Notes: generated by a model not told the origin, from the letters alone. 64,000 nucleotides of DNA from Leifsonia sp. Leaf336 (GCF_001423695.1 NZ_LMOZ01000003.1:229018-293017); one strand, 5' to 3'; counted from the stretch's first letter, positions 42,728 to 51,895 are shown. Numbers and translations are program-made.

Positions 42728-42883
42728 TCAGGTCGTGAACGGTCGCTTCTCGTCGCAGAACGCGCACACCAGGTGCCCGTTCGTGTACTCCCAGAGGTGC
42801 GCGTGCGGGGCGTCGAAGAACTCGCAGCGGTCTGCGACGAGGGTCGAGGACAGGTCGGCGATGTCGGTGTCTGTGGTCGGCAT
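42728..42883 (-). CDS. Small CxxC protein (51 aa)
   Basis: Read directly as 51 codons from ATG 42883. MPTTDTDIADLSSTL is followed by RCEFFDAPHAHLWEYTNGHL and VCAFCDEKRPF. C20, H27/H29, C40 and C43 could form one zinc site, like a treble-clef or zinc-ribbon knuckle. Codon third positions are strongly G/C and the amino-acid pattern is not random. No strong ribosome site. Function unknown. Confidence 0.6.
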   Translation of the reverse strand: MPTTDTDIADLSSTLVADRCEFFDAPHAHLWEYTNGHLVCAFCDEKRPFTT

Positions 42884-43096
42884 TTCGGGTCGGCTTTCTG
42901 CGGCGGGGGTCGGCGCGTTTGGCGTCTTCGTTCGAATGCGTTATTTCGGCATCAGTATCCGGTCGGGCGCGGAGCGTGCGAAATACCTAGAACTGGTGGC
43001 GCCCGATGTGGGGTACCCGCGCGGGAAGGCGACGCATCAGCCGAGCCCCCGCAGAGCACCTCACCATTACCGCCCTCCCGGGTCTATGGTGCGGTC

Positions 43097-43429
43097 ATGG
43101 TTGAACATGGAAAGGGCCACCCGGACAGGCTTCCGAAGGGCGAGGAACCGATCGCGGAAGTGACAGCCGATCGATTGGATGAGGACGGCCGACATGCCGG
43201 TCGGCTTGTTCTCACGGCGGACAGGATCTATTTCCTCGACGACGAGCACCATGGCGGCGCCCACGACGACGTCATCGATCACGTCCGTTTCCAGGGTGCC
43301 GAGGTGACGGGCGACGACGCTGTCGGCACGTTGGCGCTCAGCTGGAGCGACCAGGGAAAGGTCTACGAGGGCGACACGATCGAACTCGACGCCTTCAAGG
43401 AGGCGATCGACGACCAGCTGAACCCGTAG
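43097..43429 (+). CDS. Hypothetical acidic protein (110 aa)
   Basis: ATG 43097, no strong ribosome site. The protein is acidic and His-rich near the middle (DDEHHGGAHDDVIDHVRF) and has alternating beta-type segments (AGRLVLTADRIYFLDDE, DAVGTLALSWSDQGKVYEGD). No family is recognised. The reading frame extends further upstream but the region before 43097 lacks coding character. Confidence 0.55.
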   Translation: MVEHGKGHPDRLPKGEEPIAEVTADRLDEDGRHAGRLVLTADRIYFLDDEHHGGAHDDVIDHVRFQGAEVTGDDAVGTLALSWSDQGKVYEGDTIELDAFKEAIDDQLNP

Positions 43430-43444
43430 CCGAGGTGGCTGCCC

Positions 43445-44119
43445 TCACACCCGGCTGAGCAGCGGCCCCAGCCGCACCGCCGTGTCGGCGACCAGCGACA
43501 CCAGTCCGTGCCGGTCCGCAAGGCGGGCGGCCGGGAGGGCCAGCGCGAGGCCGGCGACCAGGCGCTGATCGTCGCCGCGCACGGGCACCGCGAGACAGCC
43601 GAAACCGGGGACGAGTTCGCCCTCCTGCGTCGTGAACCGGGTGGGCGACGGCACCGCCCGCGCCGCCTGTTCCGCCAGGAGGAGCCGTCCGAGGGCGGAG
43701 ACGCTGAGGTCGGCCTGGATGCGCCTGGGGTCCGAGAGTGGGAAGTCCGGGTCCACGTCGACGGGCACCACCCGGTCGTCGCGGTACACGGCCAGGTGGA
43801 CGCCGCCGCGGATGCGCCCCCGGAGGTCGGCGACGGCCTCCCGTGCTGTCGCGGCCGCATCCTGCGCCTGAGCGACATCGGCGAGCTCGGCGACCTTGCG
43901 GCCGAGGGCGAAGCCGCGGAGGTCGGGCATGCGAACGAGGTACTCGTCCTGCACCAGCAGATTCAGGAGGCGGTACGCCGTCGCCCGCGGCAGGCCGAGG
44001 CGCGCAGACAGCTGCTGCGCCGTGATTCCGGGCCCGGCTCGCGCCACCTCCTCCAGCACCGCGAACGCGCTGTGCACCGCGCCCGGCTGCCGTCCGCTCA
44101 GCTCCGGGATGGCGTTCAT
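43445..44119 (-). CDS. IclR-family regulator of the amine oxidase locus
   Basis: The product is 224 aa. The HTH spans residues ~12-70 (VHSAFAVLEEVARAGPGITA, QQLSARLGLPRATAYRLLNLL), followed by an IclR effector domain (SVSALGRLLLAEQAARAVPS, FGCLAVPVRG). ATG 44119 overlaps the stop of the upstream APC permease by four bases (ATGA). It is a plausible repressor or activator of the divergent permease and amine oxidase genes; an inverted repeat GTCACG/CGTGAC between the divergent starts is its best candidate site. Confidence 0.9.
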   Translation of the reverse strand: MNAIPELSGRQPGAVHSAFAVLEEVARAGPGITAQQLSARLGLPRATAYRLLNLLVQDEYLVRMPDLRGFALGRKVAELADVAQAQDAAATAREAVADLRGRIRGGVHLAVYRDDRVVPVDVDPDFPLSDPRRIQADLSVSALGRLLLAEQAARAVPSPTRFTTQEGELVPGFGCLAVPVRGDDQRLVAGLALALPAARLADRHGLVSLVADTAVRLGPLLSRV

Positions 44120-45615
44120 GGCGCCCCGCCGAGCACGTCCCCCGTCGTCGGCTCGTCGTACAGGCCGATGCGGCGCAGCGCCTCCGGCCTCCGGCGCCGG
44201 CACAGCGCCCACAGCCCGAACGCCATGATCGCCACGCCGGCCAGCAGCAGAACGGCGACGCCCCGGTCGCCCGAGACCTCGAGCCCGAGATCGAGCGCGA
44301 GCGCCGCCACGAGGCCCGCAGCCGCAACGGCGGCGGCGACGGCGGGACCGACGGTCAACTCCCCGATCCGGCGCAGGAAGAACGGCGTAGCGACGCACAC
44401 GAGCGCGTACGCGGTCATGTAGCCGGCCGCCGCGCAGACGACCACGACGCCCATCGCCTGCCACGCCCCCATTCCGGCCAGCACCAGGACGGCGGGCACG
44501 GCGACCTCCACCGCGACTCCCAGGCCCAGCGCGATGTGCGGCGTGCGGAACCGTCGATGGGTGCGCCCGAGCGCGCGCGGCGCGATCCCCTCGCGGCCGA
44601 GCGAGAACAGCACGCGGGCGAGCGCCGTCGTCGAGGCGAGGGCGCACGCCAGGAATGAGCAGGCGAGCGCAGCATCCAGCAGCAGGCCGATCCACTCCAC
44701 CCCGGCACGCGCCGCGAGATCGTTGACCGGGCTGTCGCTGGCCACGAGATCCCCGCCGAGCGCCTCGAAACCCGCCAGTTGCGTGTACGCGGAGAGCAGG
44801 TAGAGCAGCCCCGCGGCGATCACCGTCCAGCGGATGGTCCGCGGGATGGTCGCGAACGGCCGGCGCGACTCCACGCCGAGCGTCGCAGCGCTCTCGAACC
44901 CGACGAAAGCGGTCACGGCGACCGTCGTGCCCGCCGCGAGCTCCGGGATGCCGACCGAGCGGGGAAGCGCGACCTCCGCGAACGACGAGCCGGGCACCCG
45001 GACGAGCAGCACGACGATCAGCACGAGGATGCCCACGATCGACAGCAGTTCGATGACGAGCGTGACGCGCGTGGACAGCCGGATGCCACGCCAGAGCACC
45101 AGCAGGCACACAGCGCCGAACCCGACCAGCAGCAGGAGGACCAGCCCGCGCGAGCCGGTCACCCCTGGCACCGCATGCGCGACCAGGGTCAGCCCGTAGT
45201 AGGCGGCGCCCAGCAGGGCGAACATCGCGACGAATCCGTAGCCGACGATCATCGCGGCGCTGGTCGCGAAGCCCGCCCGCACCCCCAGGCCGCGCGCGGC
45301 GAACGTGTAGAGGGAGCCGGTGGCGGCCATGCGCCGGGTGAACTGGTTGACCGCGTACGCGACGAGCGCCATCAGCACGCCCGCGAGGAGGAAGGCCAGC
45401 AGGGTGCCCGATCCGGCACGGCCGGCGACGAGCACCGGGCAGGTGGCCGCAGCCGCAGAGGGCGCGACGGCCCCGACCGACTGGGCGAGCACATCCACGA
45501 AGCCGAGACTCCGACGGTCGAGACCCGCCATCGGCGAGCGCGCGGCCAGCCCGCCGACCGGGGTCGGATCGGCGATCGCTCGGCTCAGAGCCGTCACGGG
45601 GGGCTGTGCTGTCAC
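44116..45615 (-). CDS. APC-superfamily amino acid/amine permease
   Basis: The product is 499 aa from GTG 45615, with GAGGAG seven bases upstream. About 12 helices; the start of the transport domain SLGFVDVLAQSVGAVAPSAAA is typical of APC transporters, as are FVGFESAATLGVESRRPFATIPRTI and VLFSLGREGIAPRALGRTH. It shares the amine-uptake role with the divergent APC permease but is a distinct paralogue. Its ligand is likely an amino acid or aromatic amine (inference). Confidence 0.93.
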   Translation of the reverse strand: MTAQPPVTALSRAIADPTPVGGLAARSPMAGLDRRSLGFVDVLAQSVGAVAPSAAAATCPVLVAGRAGSGTLLAFLLAGVLMALVAYAVNQFTRRMAATGSLYTFAARGLGVRAGFATSAAMIVGYGFVAMFALLGAAYYGLTLVAHAVPGVTGSRGLVLLLLVGFGAVCLLVLWRGIRLSTRVTLVIELLSIVGILVLIVVLLVRVPGSSFAEVALPRSVGIPELAAGTTVAVTAFVGFESAATLGVESRRPFATIPRTIRWTVIAAGLLYLLSAYTQLAGFEALGGDLVASDSPVNDLAARAGVEWIGLLLDAALACSFLACALASTTALARVLFSLGREGIAPRALGRTHRRFRTPHIALGLGVAVEVAVPAVLVLAGMGAWQAMGVVVVCAAAGYMTAYALVCVATPFFLRRIGELTVGPAVAAAVAAAGLVAALALDLGLEVSGDRGVAVLLLAGVAIMAFGLWALCRRRRPEALRRIGLYDEPTTGDVLGGAP

Positions 45616-45672
45616 GGTGTGCTCCTCGCCCGCGAGGCTACGGCGGGCGTGTTGCATCCGCGTTTCGTCGGT

Positions 45673-45688
45673 GTCACGGACGCGTGAC
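45673..45688. promoter_or_regulatory. Inverted repeat between divergent permease genes
   Basis: GTCACG-GACG-CGTGAC, 6-bp arms and a four-base spacer, midway between the permease starts at 45615 and 45811. It is a candidate IclR operator. Confidence 0.45.
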
Positions 45689-45810
45689 CCCCGAATGCGA
45701 CGCGGACCGTCCCATTCGGCGGGAGCCGACTCTTCACGCCGGTGGAACGGTCGCGCAACACCCCCTCGCGAGACTGGCCGCACCCACTCCCTCATCCCCT
45801 GGAGGAACCC

Positions 45811-47313
45811 ATGACGGCTGCACAGGAGCCCCAGGCTCTGCTCGGCGATCCGATCGCCATCCGAGGTCCCGGCGCCGCGCGCCAGCTCTCCGGCCGGCTC
45901 GGCGTCGGCTCGATCGTGTTCATGGTGGTCGCCGCCGCGGCGCCGCTGACCGTCATCGGCGGCGGCTTCCCGGTCGCCGTGCTGCTGGGCAACGGCGCCG
46001 GCGTGCCCAGCATGTTCGCGATCGGCGCCGTCATCCTGCTGTTCTTCGCCGTCGGGCTGAGCGCGATGAGCCGGTTCATCCCCCGGCCCGGCGCGTTCTT
46101 CACGTATGTCGGCTACGGGATGGGACGCCCGCTCGGCCTCGCCGCCGCCTATCTGGCGCTCCTCACCTACACAACCGTGCAGGTCGCGGTGTACGGCTAC
46201 CTGGGAGCGACACTGGAGTCGTCTGTCGTCGCACTGCACGGCCCGGACATCCCCTGGTACGTCTACTCGCTCGCGATGATCGCCCTGGTCGGCGTACTCG
46301 GCTACCGGCACATCGAGCTGAGTTCGCGCGTGCTCGGCATCCTGCTCATCGCGGAGGTCGGGATCGTCATCGTCCTCAGCTTCGTGATCATCGGGACGGG
46401 CGGGGCGGAGGGCCTGTCGCTCGCACCGTTCGAGCCGAGCACCGTGCTGTCGGGCTCCCCCGGCATCGGGCTCATGTTCGCCCTCGCCGGGTTCATCGGG
46501 TTCGAGTCGACGGCGATCTTCCGCGACGAGGCCAAGGAGCCCGAGAAGACCATCCCGCGGGCCACCTACATCGCCGTCATCGCCATCGGCGTGTTCTACA
46601 CGTTCGCCTCCTGGGCGCTGGTGATGGGATGGGGCCCAGCGAAGATCGTGGATGTGGTCGCGGCCGACACGGGCGGCTTCATCGTGAACACCGCCGTCCA
46701 CTACCTCGGATCCGTCGGCGGCGTGATCGTCAACGTACTCCTGATCACGAGCCTCTTCGCCTGCGTGCTCTCCTTCCACAACGTCGTCACGCGGTACCAG
46801 CACTCGATGTCGAACGCGTCGGTGTTCCCGGCGGCGATCGGGCGGGTCCACGGCAAGCACTCGTCGCCGTACGTGTCGTCACTGGTGCAGACCGCGACCG
46901 CGGCGGTGCTGATCGTGGCGTTCGCGCTGTTCCGTCTCGATCCCGTGCTGCAGGTGTTCACCTGGTTCAGCGGCATCGCGACGCTCGCGATCGTCGTGCT
47001 CATGGCCTTGACCTGCCTGGCGGTCATCGTCTACTTCGCCCGGAAGAAGACCGGAGCCGGGCTCTGGCGCACGGTGATCGCTCCCGTCATCGGCCTGCTC
47101 GGCCTGATCGGAGTGACCTTCATCATCGTCGACAACTTCCCCCTGCTGATCGGCGATGTGGATGCCAAAGGCACCCCGGTGGTCGGCCCGCTATCCATCG
47201 CCTTCTTCGCCGCCATGCTCGCCGTCCCCGTGATCGGCGTGGTGCAGGCCCTCGTCCTGCGCCGCAGCAAGCGCGCCGCCTACGAGAACATCATCGACAC
47301 CATCAGCGCCTAG
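45811..47313 (+). CDS. APC-superfamily permease of amine oxidase operon
   Basis: The product is 500 aa from ATG 45811, with GGAGGA six bases upstream. It has 12 or more helices and APC signatures VFMVVAAAAPLTVIGGGFPVA, GFIGFESTAIFRDEAKEPEKTIPRATYIAV (as FIGFESTAIFRDEAKEPEKT) and NVVTRYQHSMSNASVFP. It ends 11 bases before the amine oxidase start, so the two are one operon: amine uptake coupled to oxidation. Phenethylamine, tyramine or histamine are possible substrates. Confidence 0.94.
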   Translation: MTAAQEPQALLGDPIAIRGPGAARQLSGRLGVGSIVFMVVAAAAPLTVIGGGFPVAVLLGNGAGVPSMFAIGAVILLFFAVGLSAMSRFIPRPGAFFTYVGYGMGRPLGLAAAYLALLTYTTVQVAVYGYLGATLESSVVALHGPDIPWYVYSLAMIALVGVLGYRHIELSSRVLGILLIAEVGIVIVLSFVIIGTGGAEGLSLAPFEPSTVLSGSPGIGLMFALAGFIGFESTAIFRDEAKEPEKTIPRATYIAVIAIGVFYTFASWALVMGWGPAKIVDVVAADTGGFIVNTAVHYLGSVGGVIVNVLLITSLFACVLSFHNVVTRYQHSMSNASVFPAAIGRVHGKHSSPYVSSLVQTATAAVLIVAFALFRLDPVLQVFTWFSGIATLAIVVLMALTCLAVIVYFARKKTGAGLWRTVIAPVIGLLGLIGVTFIIVDNFPLLIGDVDAKGTPVVGPLSIAFFAAMLAVPVIGVVQALVLRRSKRAAYENIIDTISA

Positions 47314-47324
47314 GAGACATGACC

Positions 47325-49343
47325 ATGACGACCGAACTCCCCCTGACCCTCCCCGACGACGACTCGACCGCGCTCGGTCCGCTCTCCAGCCTGACGGCGG
47401 CCGAGATCGAGGCGGTGACGCGCATCCTCCGCGACGAGGGCGCCGTCACGGACGCCACCCGTTTCGTCTACGTCGGCCTGCTCGAGCCCGACAAAGCGGA
47501 CGTGCTGGCCGCGCTGGCGGGCGACGCGCCGGCACCGGACCGCGAGGCGCGCGTGCTGCTCCTCGACGTCACCACCGGCGAGAGCGTCGATGCCGCCGTC
47601 TCCCTCACCCGCGATTCGGTCATCGCGCTCGTGCCGATCGATGGCTCGCGCGGTCAGGTGCCGATCCTCGAGGAGGAGTTCGAGGCGATCGGCGGCATCC
47701 TCGCCGCGGACGCCGGCTGGCTCGCGGCGCTCGGAAAGCGCGGGCTGGTGAGCGAGCAGGTCGTCTACGCGCCGCTCTCCCCCGGCTCGTACGACATCCC
47801 CGGCGAGGAGGGCCGCCGGATCATCCGCGTCTTCGCGTTCCGGATGGACCACGCCGACGACCACCCCTGGGCGCACCCTGTCGACGGGTTGTGCGCCTAT
47901 GTCGATGTCATCGCCCGCGAGGTCACCCAGGTGGTCGACGCGTTCGAGCTGCCCGTCCCGGAGGAGCCGGGCAACTTCCACCTGGAGTCGGAGCGACCCG
48001 CCCCGCTCGACACGCTCAAGCCGATCTCGATCACGCAGCCGGTGGGACCCAGCTTCGCGGTCGACGGAGACACGGTCACCTGGGCCAACTGGTCGTTCTC
48101 GCTCGGGTTCGACGCCCGGGAGGGGCTCATCCTCCGGAACCTCGGGTTCGCCGACCCCGACCAGGGAGGCGACGTGCGCCCGGTGGTCTACCGCGCCTCC
48201 ATCGCCGAGATGGTCGTGCCCTACGCCGACCCCTCGCCCACGCGGTACTGGCAGAACTACTTCGACACCGGCGAGTACCTGTTCGGCCGGTTCGCGAACT
48301 CGCTGACGCTCGGCTGCGACTGCCTCGGCGAGATCCGCTACTTCGACGCGGTGCTGTCCGACGAGTTCGGCCGGCCGAAGACGATCGAGAACGCGATCTG
48401 CATGCACGAGGAGGACTACGGGACCCTGTGGAAGCACACCGACCTGTTCACCTCCGCGAACGAGGTGCGACGGTCGCGCCGGCTCGTGATCTCCTTCTTC
48501 ACCACGGTCGGGAACTACGACTACGGCTTCTACTGGTACCTGTATCTCGACGGCACGATCGAGTGCGAGGCCAAGCTCACCGGCATCCTCTTCACATCGT
48601 CGTACGTGGAGGGCTCCGCCACCGCGAGCGAGGTGGCGCCCGGGCTCGGGGCGCCGTACCACCAGCACCTGTTCTCGGCACGCCTCGACATGATGGTGGA
48701 CGGGCTGGCGAACGCGGTCGACGAGGTGGATGCGGTGCGACTCCCGATCAGCGAGAGCAACCCGTACGGCAACGCCTTCACGAAGCGCGCGACGCGCATC
48801 CTGAGCGAGGCGGACGGGGCTCGGGAGGCGGACGCCTCCGTCGGCCGCACGTGGCACATCGTCAACACCGAGAAGACCAACCGACTCGGCGTGCCCACCG
48901 GGTATGTGCTCCACGCGGAGCAGAACCCGACGCTGATGGCGGACCCCTCCGCCACGGTCACCGCCCGGGCCGCGTTCACGACGAAGCAGGTGTGGGTGAC
49001 GCAGTACGCCAGCGACGAGCGGTACCCCGCCGGCGAGTTCGTCAACCAGAACCCCGGAGGCGACGGCCTGCCCGCTTACATGGCGGCGGACCGACCCCTC
49101 GACGGCGAGGACATCGTGCTCTGGCACACCTTCGGACCGACCCATTTCCCGCGCCCGGAGGACTGGCCGGTCATGCCGGTCGACTACGCCAAGTTCACGC
49201 TCAAGCCGTACGGGTTCTTCGGCCGGAACCCCGCCCTCAACGTGCCGGCCGAGGCCCCGGCCCACTGCGCGCCGGGGCACCACGGGCACGGGCACGCTGG
49301 GCACAGCGGGCACGCGCACGGCGACCACTCGCACCACGGATGA
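47325..49343 (+). CDS. Copper amine oxidase with histidine-rich C-terminal tail
   Basis: The product is 672 aa. ATG 47325 has AGGAGA at ideal spacing; ATG 47319 is too close to the site. The topaquinone precursor is Y398 in VGNYDYG, the catalytic base D314 in YFDTGEYLFG, and the copper ligands H446 and H448 (YHQHLF) and H607 (GPTHFPRPEDWPVMP), all as in Arthrobacter AGAO. It oxidises primary amines to aldehydes, releasing NH3 and H2O2. The last ~26 residues (after ALNVPAEAPAHC) are a run of His, Gly and Ala that is not part of the catalytic fold. No signal peptide. Co-operonic with the upstream permease and a His-rich membrane protein. Confidence 0.96.
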   Translation: MTTELPLTLPDDDSTALGPLSSLTAAEIEAVTRILRDEGAVTDATRFVYVGLLEPDKADVLAALAGDAPAPDREARVLLLDVTTGESVDAAVSLTRDSVIALVPIDGSRGQVPILEEEFEAIGGILAADAGWLAALGKRGLVSEQVVYAPLSPGSYDIPGEEGRRIIRVFAFRMDHADDHPWAHPVDGLCAYVDVIAREVTQVVDAFELPVPEEPGNFHLESERPAPLDTLKPISITQPVGPSFAVDGDTVTWANWSFSLGFDAREGLILRNLGFADPDQGGDVRPVVYRASIAEMVVPYADPSPTRYWQNYFDTGEYLFGRFANSLTLGCDCLGEIRYFDAVLSDEFGRPKTIENAICMHEEDYGTLWKHTDLFTSANEVRRSRRLVISFFTTVGNYDYGFYWYLYLDGTIECEAKLTGILFTSSYVEGSATASEVAPGLGAPYHQHLFSARLDMMVDGLANAVDEVDAVRLPISESNPYGNAFTKRATRILSEADGAREADASVGRTWHIVNTEKTNRLGVPTGYVLHAEQNPTLMADPSATVTARAAFTTKQVWVTQYASDERYPAGEFVNQNPGGDGLPAYMAADRPLDGEDIVLWHTFGPTHFPRPEDWPVMPVDYAKFTLKPYGFFGRNPALNVPAEAPAHCAPGHHGHGHAGHSGHAHGDHSHHG

Positions 49344-49906
49344 TCGAGGCCCTTCACCTCGGCAGCATGCTCCCGGCCACGCTGGGGGCATGCTGCGTGG
49401 CGGGGAGCGCGGACCGCCGCTCCCCGCTCGCGTGGTTCGGGATGCTGGCCATGCTCGCGGCGATGGCGGACACCATGCTGCTGCCGCATCCCCTCGTCGC
49501 TCCCGTCGTGTGGGCGGCGCTGCTGGTGGCGACGGGGCTCACGACCGCGGTGGCGCACCGGCAGCGGCCGGCGGGTCGAGGTGGTGCGGCGACCGCGCAG
49601 CCTGGGCATCCGGCCCATCCCGTCCATCCCTTCCATCCCGCCCAGACGATGGCAGTGCACCGCGCGCTTCAGGCGATTCTGATGGGCGGGCTGATCGTCG
49701 CAGCGGGTGCGCATCACCACGTAGCGGGCGGCGGGCACTCGGCCCACGGGGTGGACGTCATCGCGGCGCTCGGCGTCGCTGCGCTCGCCTTCGCGGTGGG
49801 GTCCGGAGCGCTGGCGTTCCGGAGGCAGCTCCCGCGCCTTCCGCGTGCCGAGGCGGCGCTCGGTGCCGCGTCGGTTGCGCTGATGTCGCTGCCGCTGCTG
49901 CTGTAG
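49340..49906 (+). CDS. Histidine-rich membrane protein coupled to copper amine oxidase
   Basis: The product is 188 aa. ATG 49340 overlaps the oxidase stop by four bases (ATGA). There are about five hydrophobic segments, with His residues clustered in two loops: QPGHPAHPVHPFHPAQTMAVH and AHHHVAGGGHSAHG. I do not recognise the family; DUF5134-like copper-related membrane proteins are a similar type. Metal handling for the oxidase (copper delivery or storage) is suggested by the coupling and the His clusters but not proven. Confidence 0.75.
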   Translation: MIEALHLGSMLPATLGACCVAGSADRRSPLAWFGMLAMLAAMADTMLLPHPLVAPVVWAALLVATGLTTAVAHRQRPAGRGGAATAQPGHPAHPVHPFHPAQTMAVHRALQAILMGGLIVAAGAHHHVAGGGHSAHGVDVIAALGVAALAFAVGSGALAFRRQLPRLPRAEAALGAASVALMSLPLLL

Positions 49907-50081
49907 GGCGCGAACCATCTGCGAACGCGTCGGTCATGCCGTCTTGGGTGCGGCTGGCGGCGCACCGACTCGGGCCGTGCGCTTCTGAAACGCTCCGCCG
50001 ATCAGGAGGACCGCCAATCCGATGGCGAGTCCGAGCGCTTTCGTGCGGGAGGAACTGGGGCGGGACGAGCCTGCCCGAGGA
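49907..50081 (-). other. Intergenic region with possible gene remnant
   Basis: On the minus strand a frame ending in TGA near 49936 encodes a membrane-helix-like segment (KALGLAIGLAVLLIGGAF then QKRTARVGAPPAA). It has no plausible start codon and is preceded by an in-frame stop at the end of the SIS gene. It could be a decayed 3' end of a small membrane protein gene or chance. Confidence 0.35.
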
Positions 50082-51134
50082 TCACACCGTCAGAGTGACC
50101 TTCCGCAAGCCCGCCGGGTTGTCCGGGTCAAGGCCTCTGCTCGGTGCGAGTGCGAGTGCGATGCGTTGCAGTGGCACGATCTCGCGCAGCGAAAGCAGCT
50201 CGGCGTCCTTTTCGTCGAGCGGGATGCGAACACTCGCGTGGTCGATCACGCCGGGGCCGATTTCGATCACCCTTCCGCCCAGCGCCCCGGCAGCGTCCGC
50301 GAACGACAGCACCGAGTCCCGTCCGGCAGGACTCCCGGTGAGCGCGACGACCACCGAGCCCGGGACGACCTGACCGAGCGGGCCGTGCGTCGCGTCGGCT
50401 GCGCTCCACCCCGAGGCGGCGATCGCGTTGGTCTCCATCAGCTTCAGCGCGCCCTCGCGCGCCGTCGCCATCGAGTATCCGCGGCCGACGACCAGCACAC
50501 GCTCGACGCCGGCGAGGACCCCGACGGCCGCGTCCACCGCATCCGGTGTCGCCAGATCTGTCGTCACCGACGCGGCAAGCGTGCGCACACGCTCGTCGAG
50601 TTCCGTCCAGCCTGTACCCGCTGCGCGGTGCAGGGTCAGCGCCAGCGCGAGGAGCTCGGCGGTGTAGGTCTTCGTGGCCGCGACAGACGTCTCCGCTCCG
50701 GCCGCAAGCGAGACGTGCACGTCCGACGCCGACGCGAGCGCGCTGCCCGCGTCGTTCGAGAACCCGACGACCGGCACGCCCGCTGCCGCGAACGAGGCGA
50801 CCGTCGCCAGCAGGTCAGGCGAACTGCCCGACTGCGAGACCGCGAGCGCCACCGAGCGGGGGTAGGCGAGCTGCGTGCCGAAGCCGGTGACACTCGCCGG
50901 CGTCGCGAGCATCGCGGGAATGCGCAGCAGGTTGTGGGCCAGATACTGCGCGTACATCGCCGCGTGGTCGCTCGACCCCCTGGCGGCGAAGACCAGCAGC
51001 TCCGGCCGAGCGCCGACGATCAGCTCGGCTGCCGCGTCGATCGTGTCGCGGCCGAGGAGGAGGTCGAGCCAGCGCTCCGGCTGCTCGGCGATCTCCGCCC
51101 GCATCCGGTGGCCGGGACGCGTGTCGCCGCTCAC
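50082..51134 (-). CDS. SIS-domain sugar-phosphate isomerase/deaminase (GlmS-like)
   Basis: The product is 350 aa from GTG 51134, overlapping the ATPase stop (GTGA). Two SIS domains are visible: LLVFAARGSSDHAAMYAQYL with AVSQSGSSPDLLATV, and VLVVGRGYSMATAREGALKLMET with a C-terminal DATHGPLGQVVPGS. This is the isomerase half of GlmS without a glutaminase domain, as in NagB-II and AgaS/FrlB-type enzymes. Such proteins deaminate or isomerise amino-sugar 6-phosphates. It is the last gene of the 57321-50082 operon, so it probably acts on a phosphorylated amino sugar or glycated amine produced by the operon kinase. That makes an amino-sugar-like substrate the leading hypothesis. Confidence 0.9.
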   Translation of the reverse strand: MSGDTRPGHRMRAEIAEQPERWLDLLLGRDTIDAAAELIVGARPELLVFAARGSSDHAAMYAQYLAHNLLRIPAMLATPASVTGFGTQLAYPRSVALAVSQSGSSPDLLATVASFAAAGVPVVGFSNDAGSALASASDVHVSLAAGAETSVAATKTYTAELLALALTLHRAAGTGWTELDERVRTLAASVTTDLATPDAVDAAVGVLAGVERVLVVGRGYSMATAREGALKLMETNAIAASGWSAADATHGPLGQVVPGSVVVALTGSPAGRDSVLSFADAAGALGGRVIEIGPGVIDHASVRIPLDEKDAELLSLREIVPLQRIALALAPSRGLDPDNPAGLRKVTLTV

Positions 51135-51895
51135 GAGCTGAGGCCCGTGATCATCGCGACCAGCTCGTTGTGCGTGGTCTCCTCGGTGCGCTTGGTACCC
51201 ACCTGGGTTCCTCGCCGCAGCACCGTCACCCTGTCGGCCACGCGGAACACCTGCTCCATGTTGTGGCTGACGATGAGCACGGCGGCGCCGCGCGCCTTCA
51301 GCTTGAGGATCAGCTCCTCCACCTTGGCGGTCTCGGCCACGCCCAGCGCGGCAGTCGGCTCGTCCATCAGCACCAGGCTGCTCGCCCAGTGCGTGGCGCG
51401 GGCGATCGCGATGCCCTGCCGTTGGCCGCCGGAGAGGTCGCTCAGGGTCGCGCGCGCCGACGGGATGCGGACATCCAGTTCCTCGACGAGGGCCTGCGTG
51501 CGCGAAGCCATCGTCTTGCGATCGAGCGTTCCGAACGGCTTGCGGCGCAGCTCCCTGCCGAGGAACAGGTTCATGTAGACCGGCTGCAGATCGACGAGGG
51601 CGAGATCCTGATAGACGACCTCCACGCCCCTGGTCCTGGCATCCGACGGATCGCGGAAGCTGGCGCGCTCGCCGTTCACCCAGATCTCGCCGTCCGTCGG
51701 CTGGTACATGCCGGAGATGATCTTGACGAGTGTGGACTTACCAGCGCCGTTGTCGCCGACGAGGGCGACGATCTCGCCCGGCTCGATCTCGAGGTCGAAG
51801 CGCTTGATGGCGACGATGCCGCCGAAGTGCTTGGTGATCCCATCGAGGCGTAGAGGCTTCACCGTGGTGTCCTGTGGAGCGGTCATGGGGGTCAT
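51131..51895 (-). CDS. Sugar-type ABC transporter ATPase (single-domain FrcA-like)
   Basis: The product is 254 aa from ATG 51895, overlapping the YhfX-like gene's stop by four bases (ATGA). Walker A GDNGAGKSTLVK, signature LSDLSGGQRQGIAIARA, Walker B LVLMDEPTAALG and the H-loop IVSHNMEQV are intact. It has one ATPase domain, unlike the double-domain RbsA/MglA, and resembles FrcA/XylG-like ATPases that dimerise. It serves the RbsC-type permease encoded in the same operon. Confidence 0.95.
   Translation of the reverse strand: MTPMTAPQDTTVKPLRLDGITKHFGGIVAIKRFDLEIEPGEIVALVGDNGAGKSTLVKIISGMYQPTDGEIWVNGERASFRDPSDARTRGVEVVYQDLALVDLQPVYMNLFLGRELRRKPFGTLDRKTMASRTQALVEELDVRIPSARATLSDLSGGQRQGIAIARATHWASSLVLMDEPTAALGVAETAKVEELILKLKARGAAVLIVSHNMEQVFRVADRVTVLRRGTQVGTKRTEETTHNELVAMITGLSS

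Noticed and set aside
42356-43096. Upstream extension of the 43097-43429 gene
   Set aside because: It is antisense to the NTF2-like and 51-aa genes and lacks coding character; ATG 43097 is preferred.
45606-49343. Long plus-strand frame ending in amine oxidase
   Set aside because: The upstream part is an arginine-rich out-of-frame translation of the permease gene; the oxidase starts at ATG 47325 with its own ribosome site.
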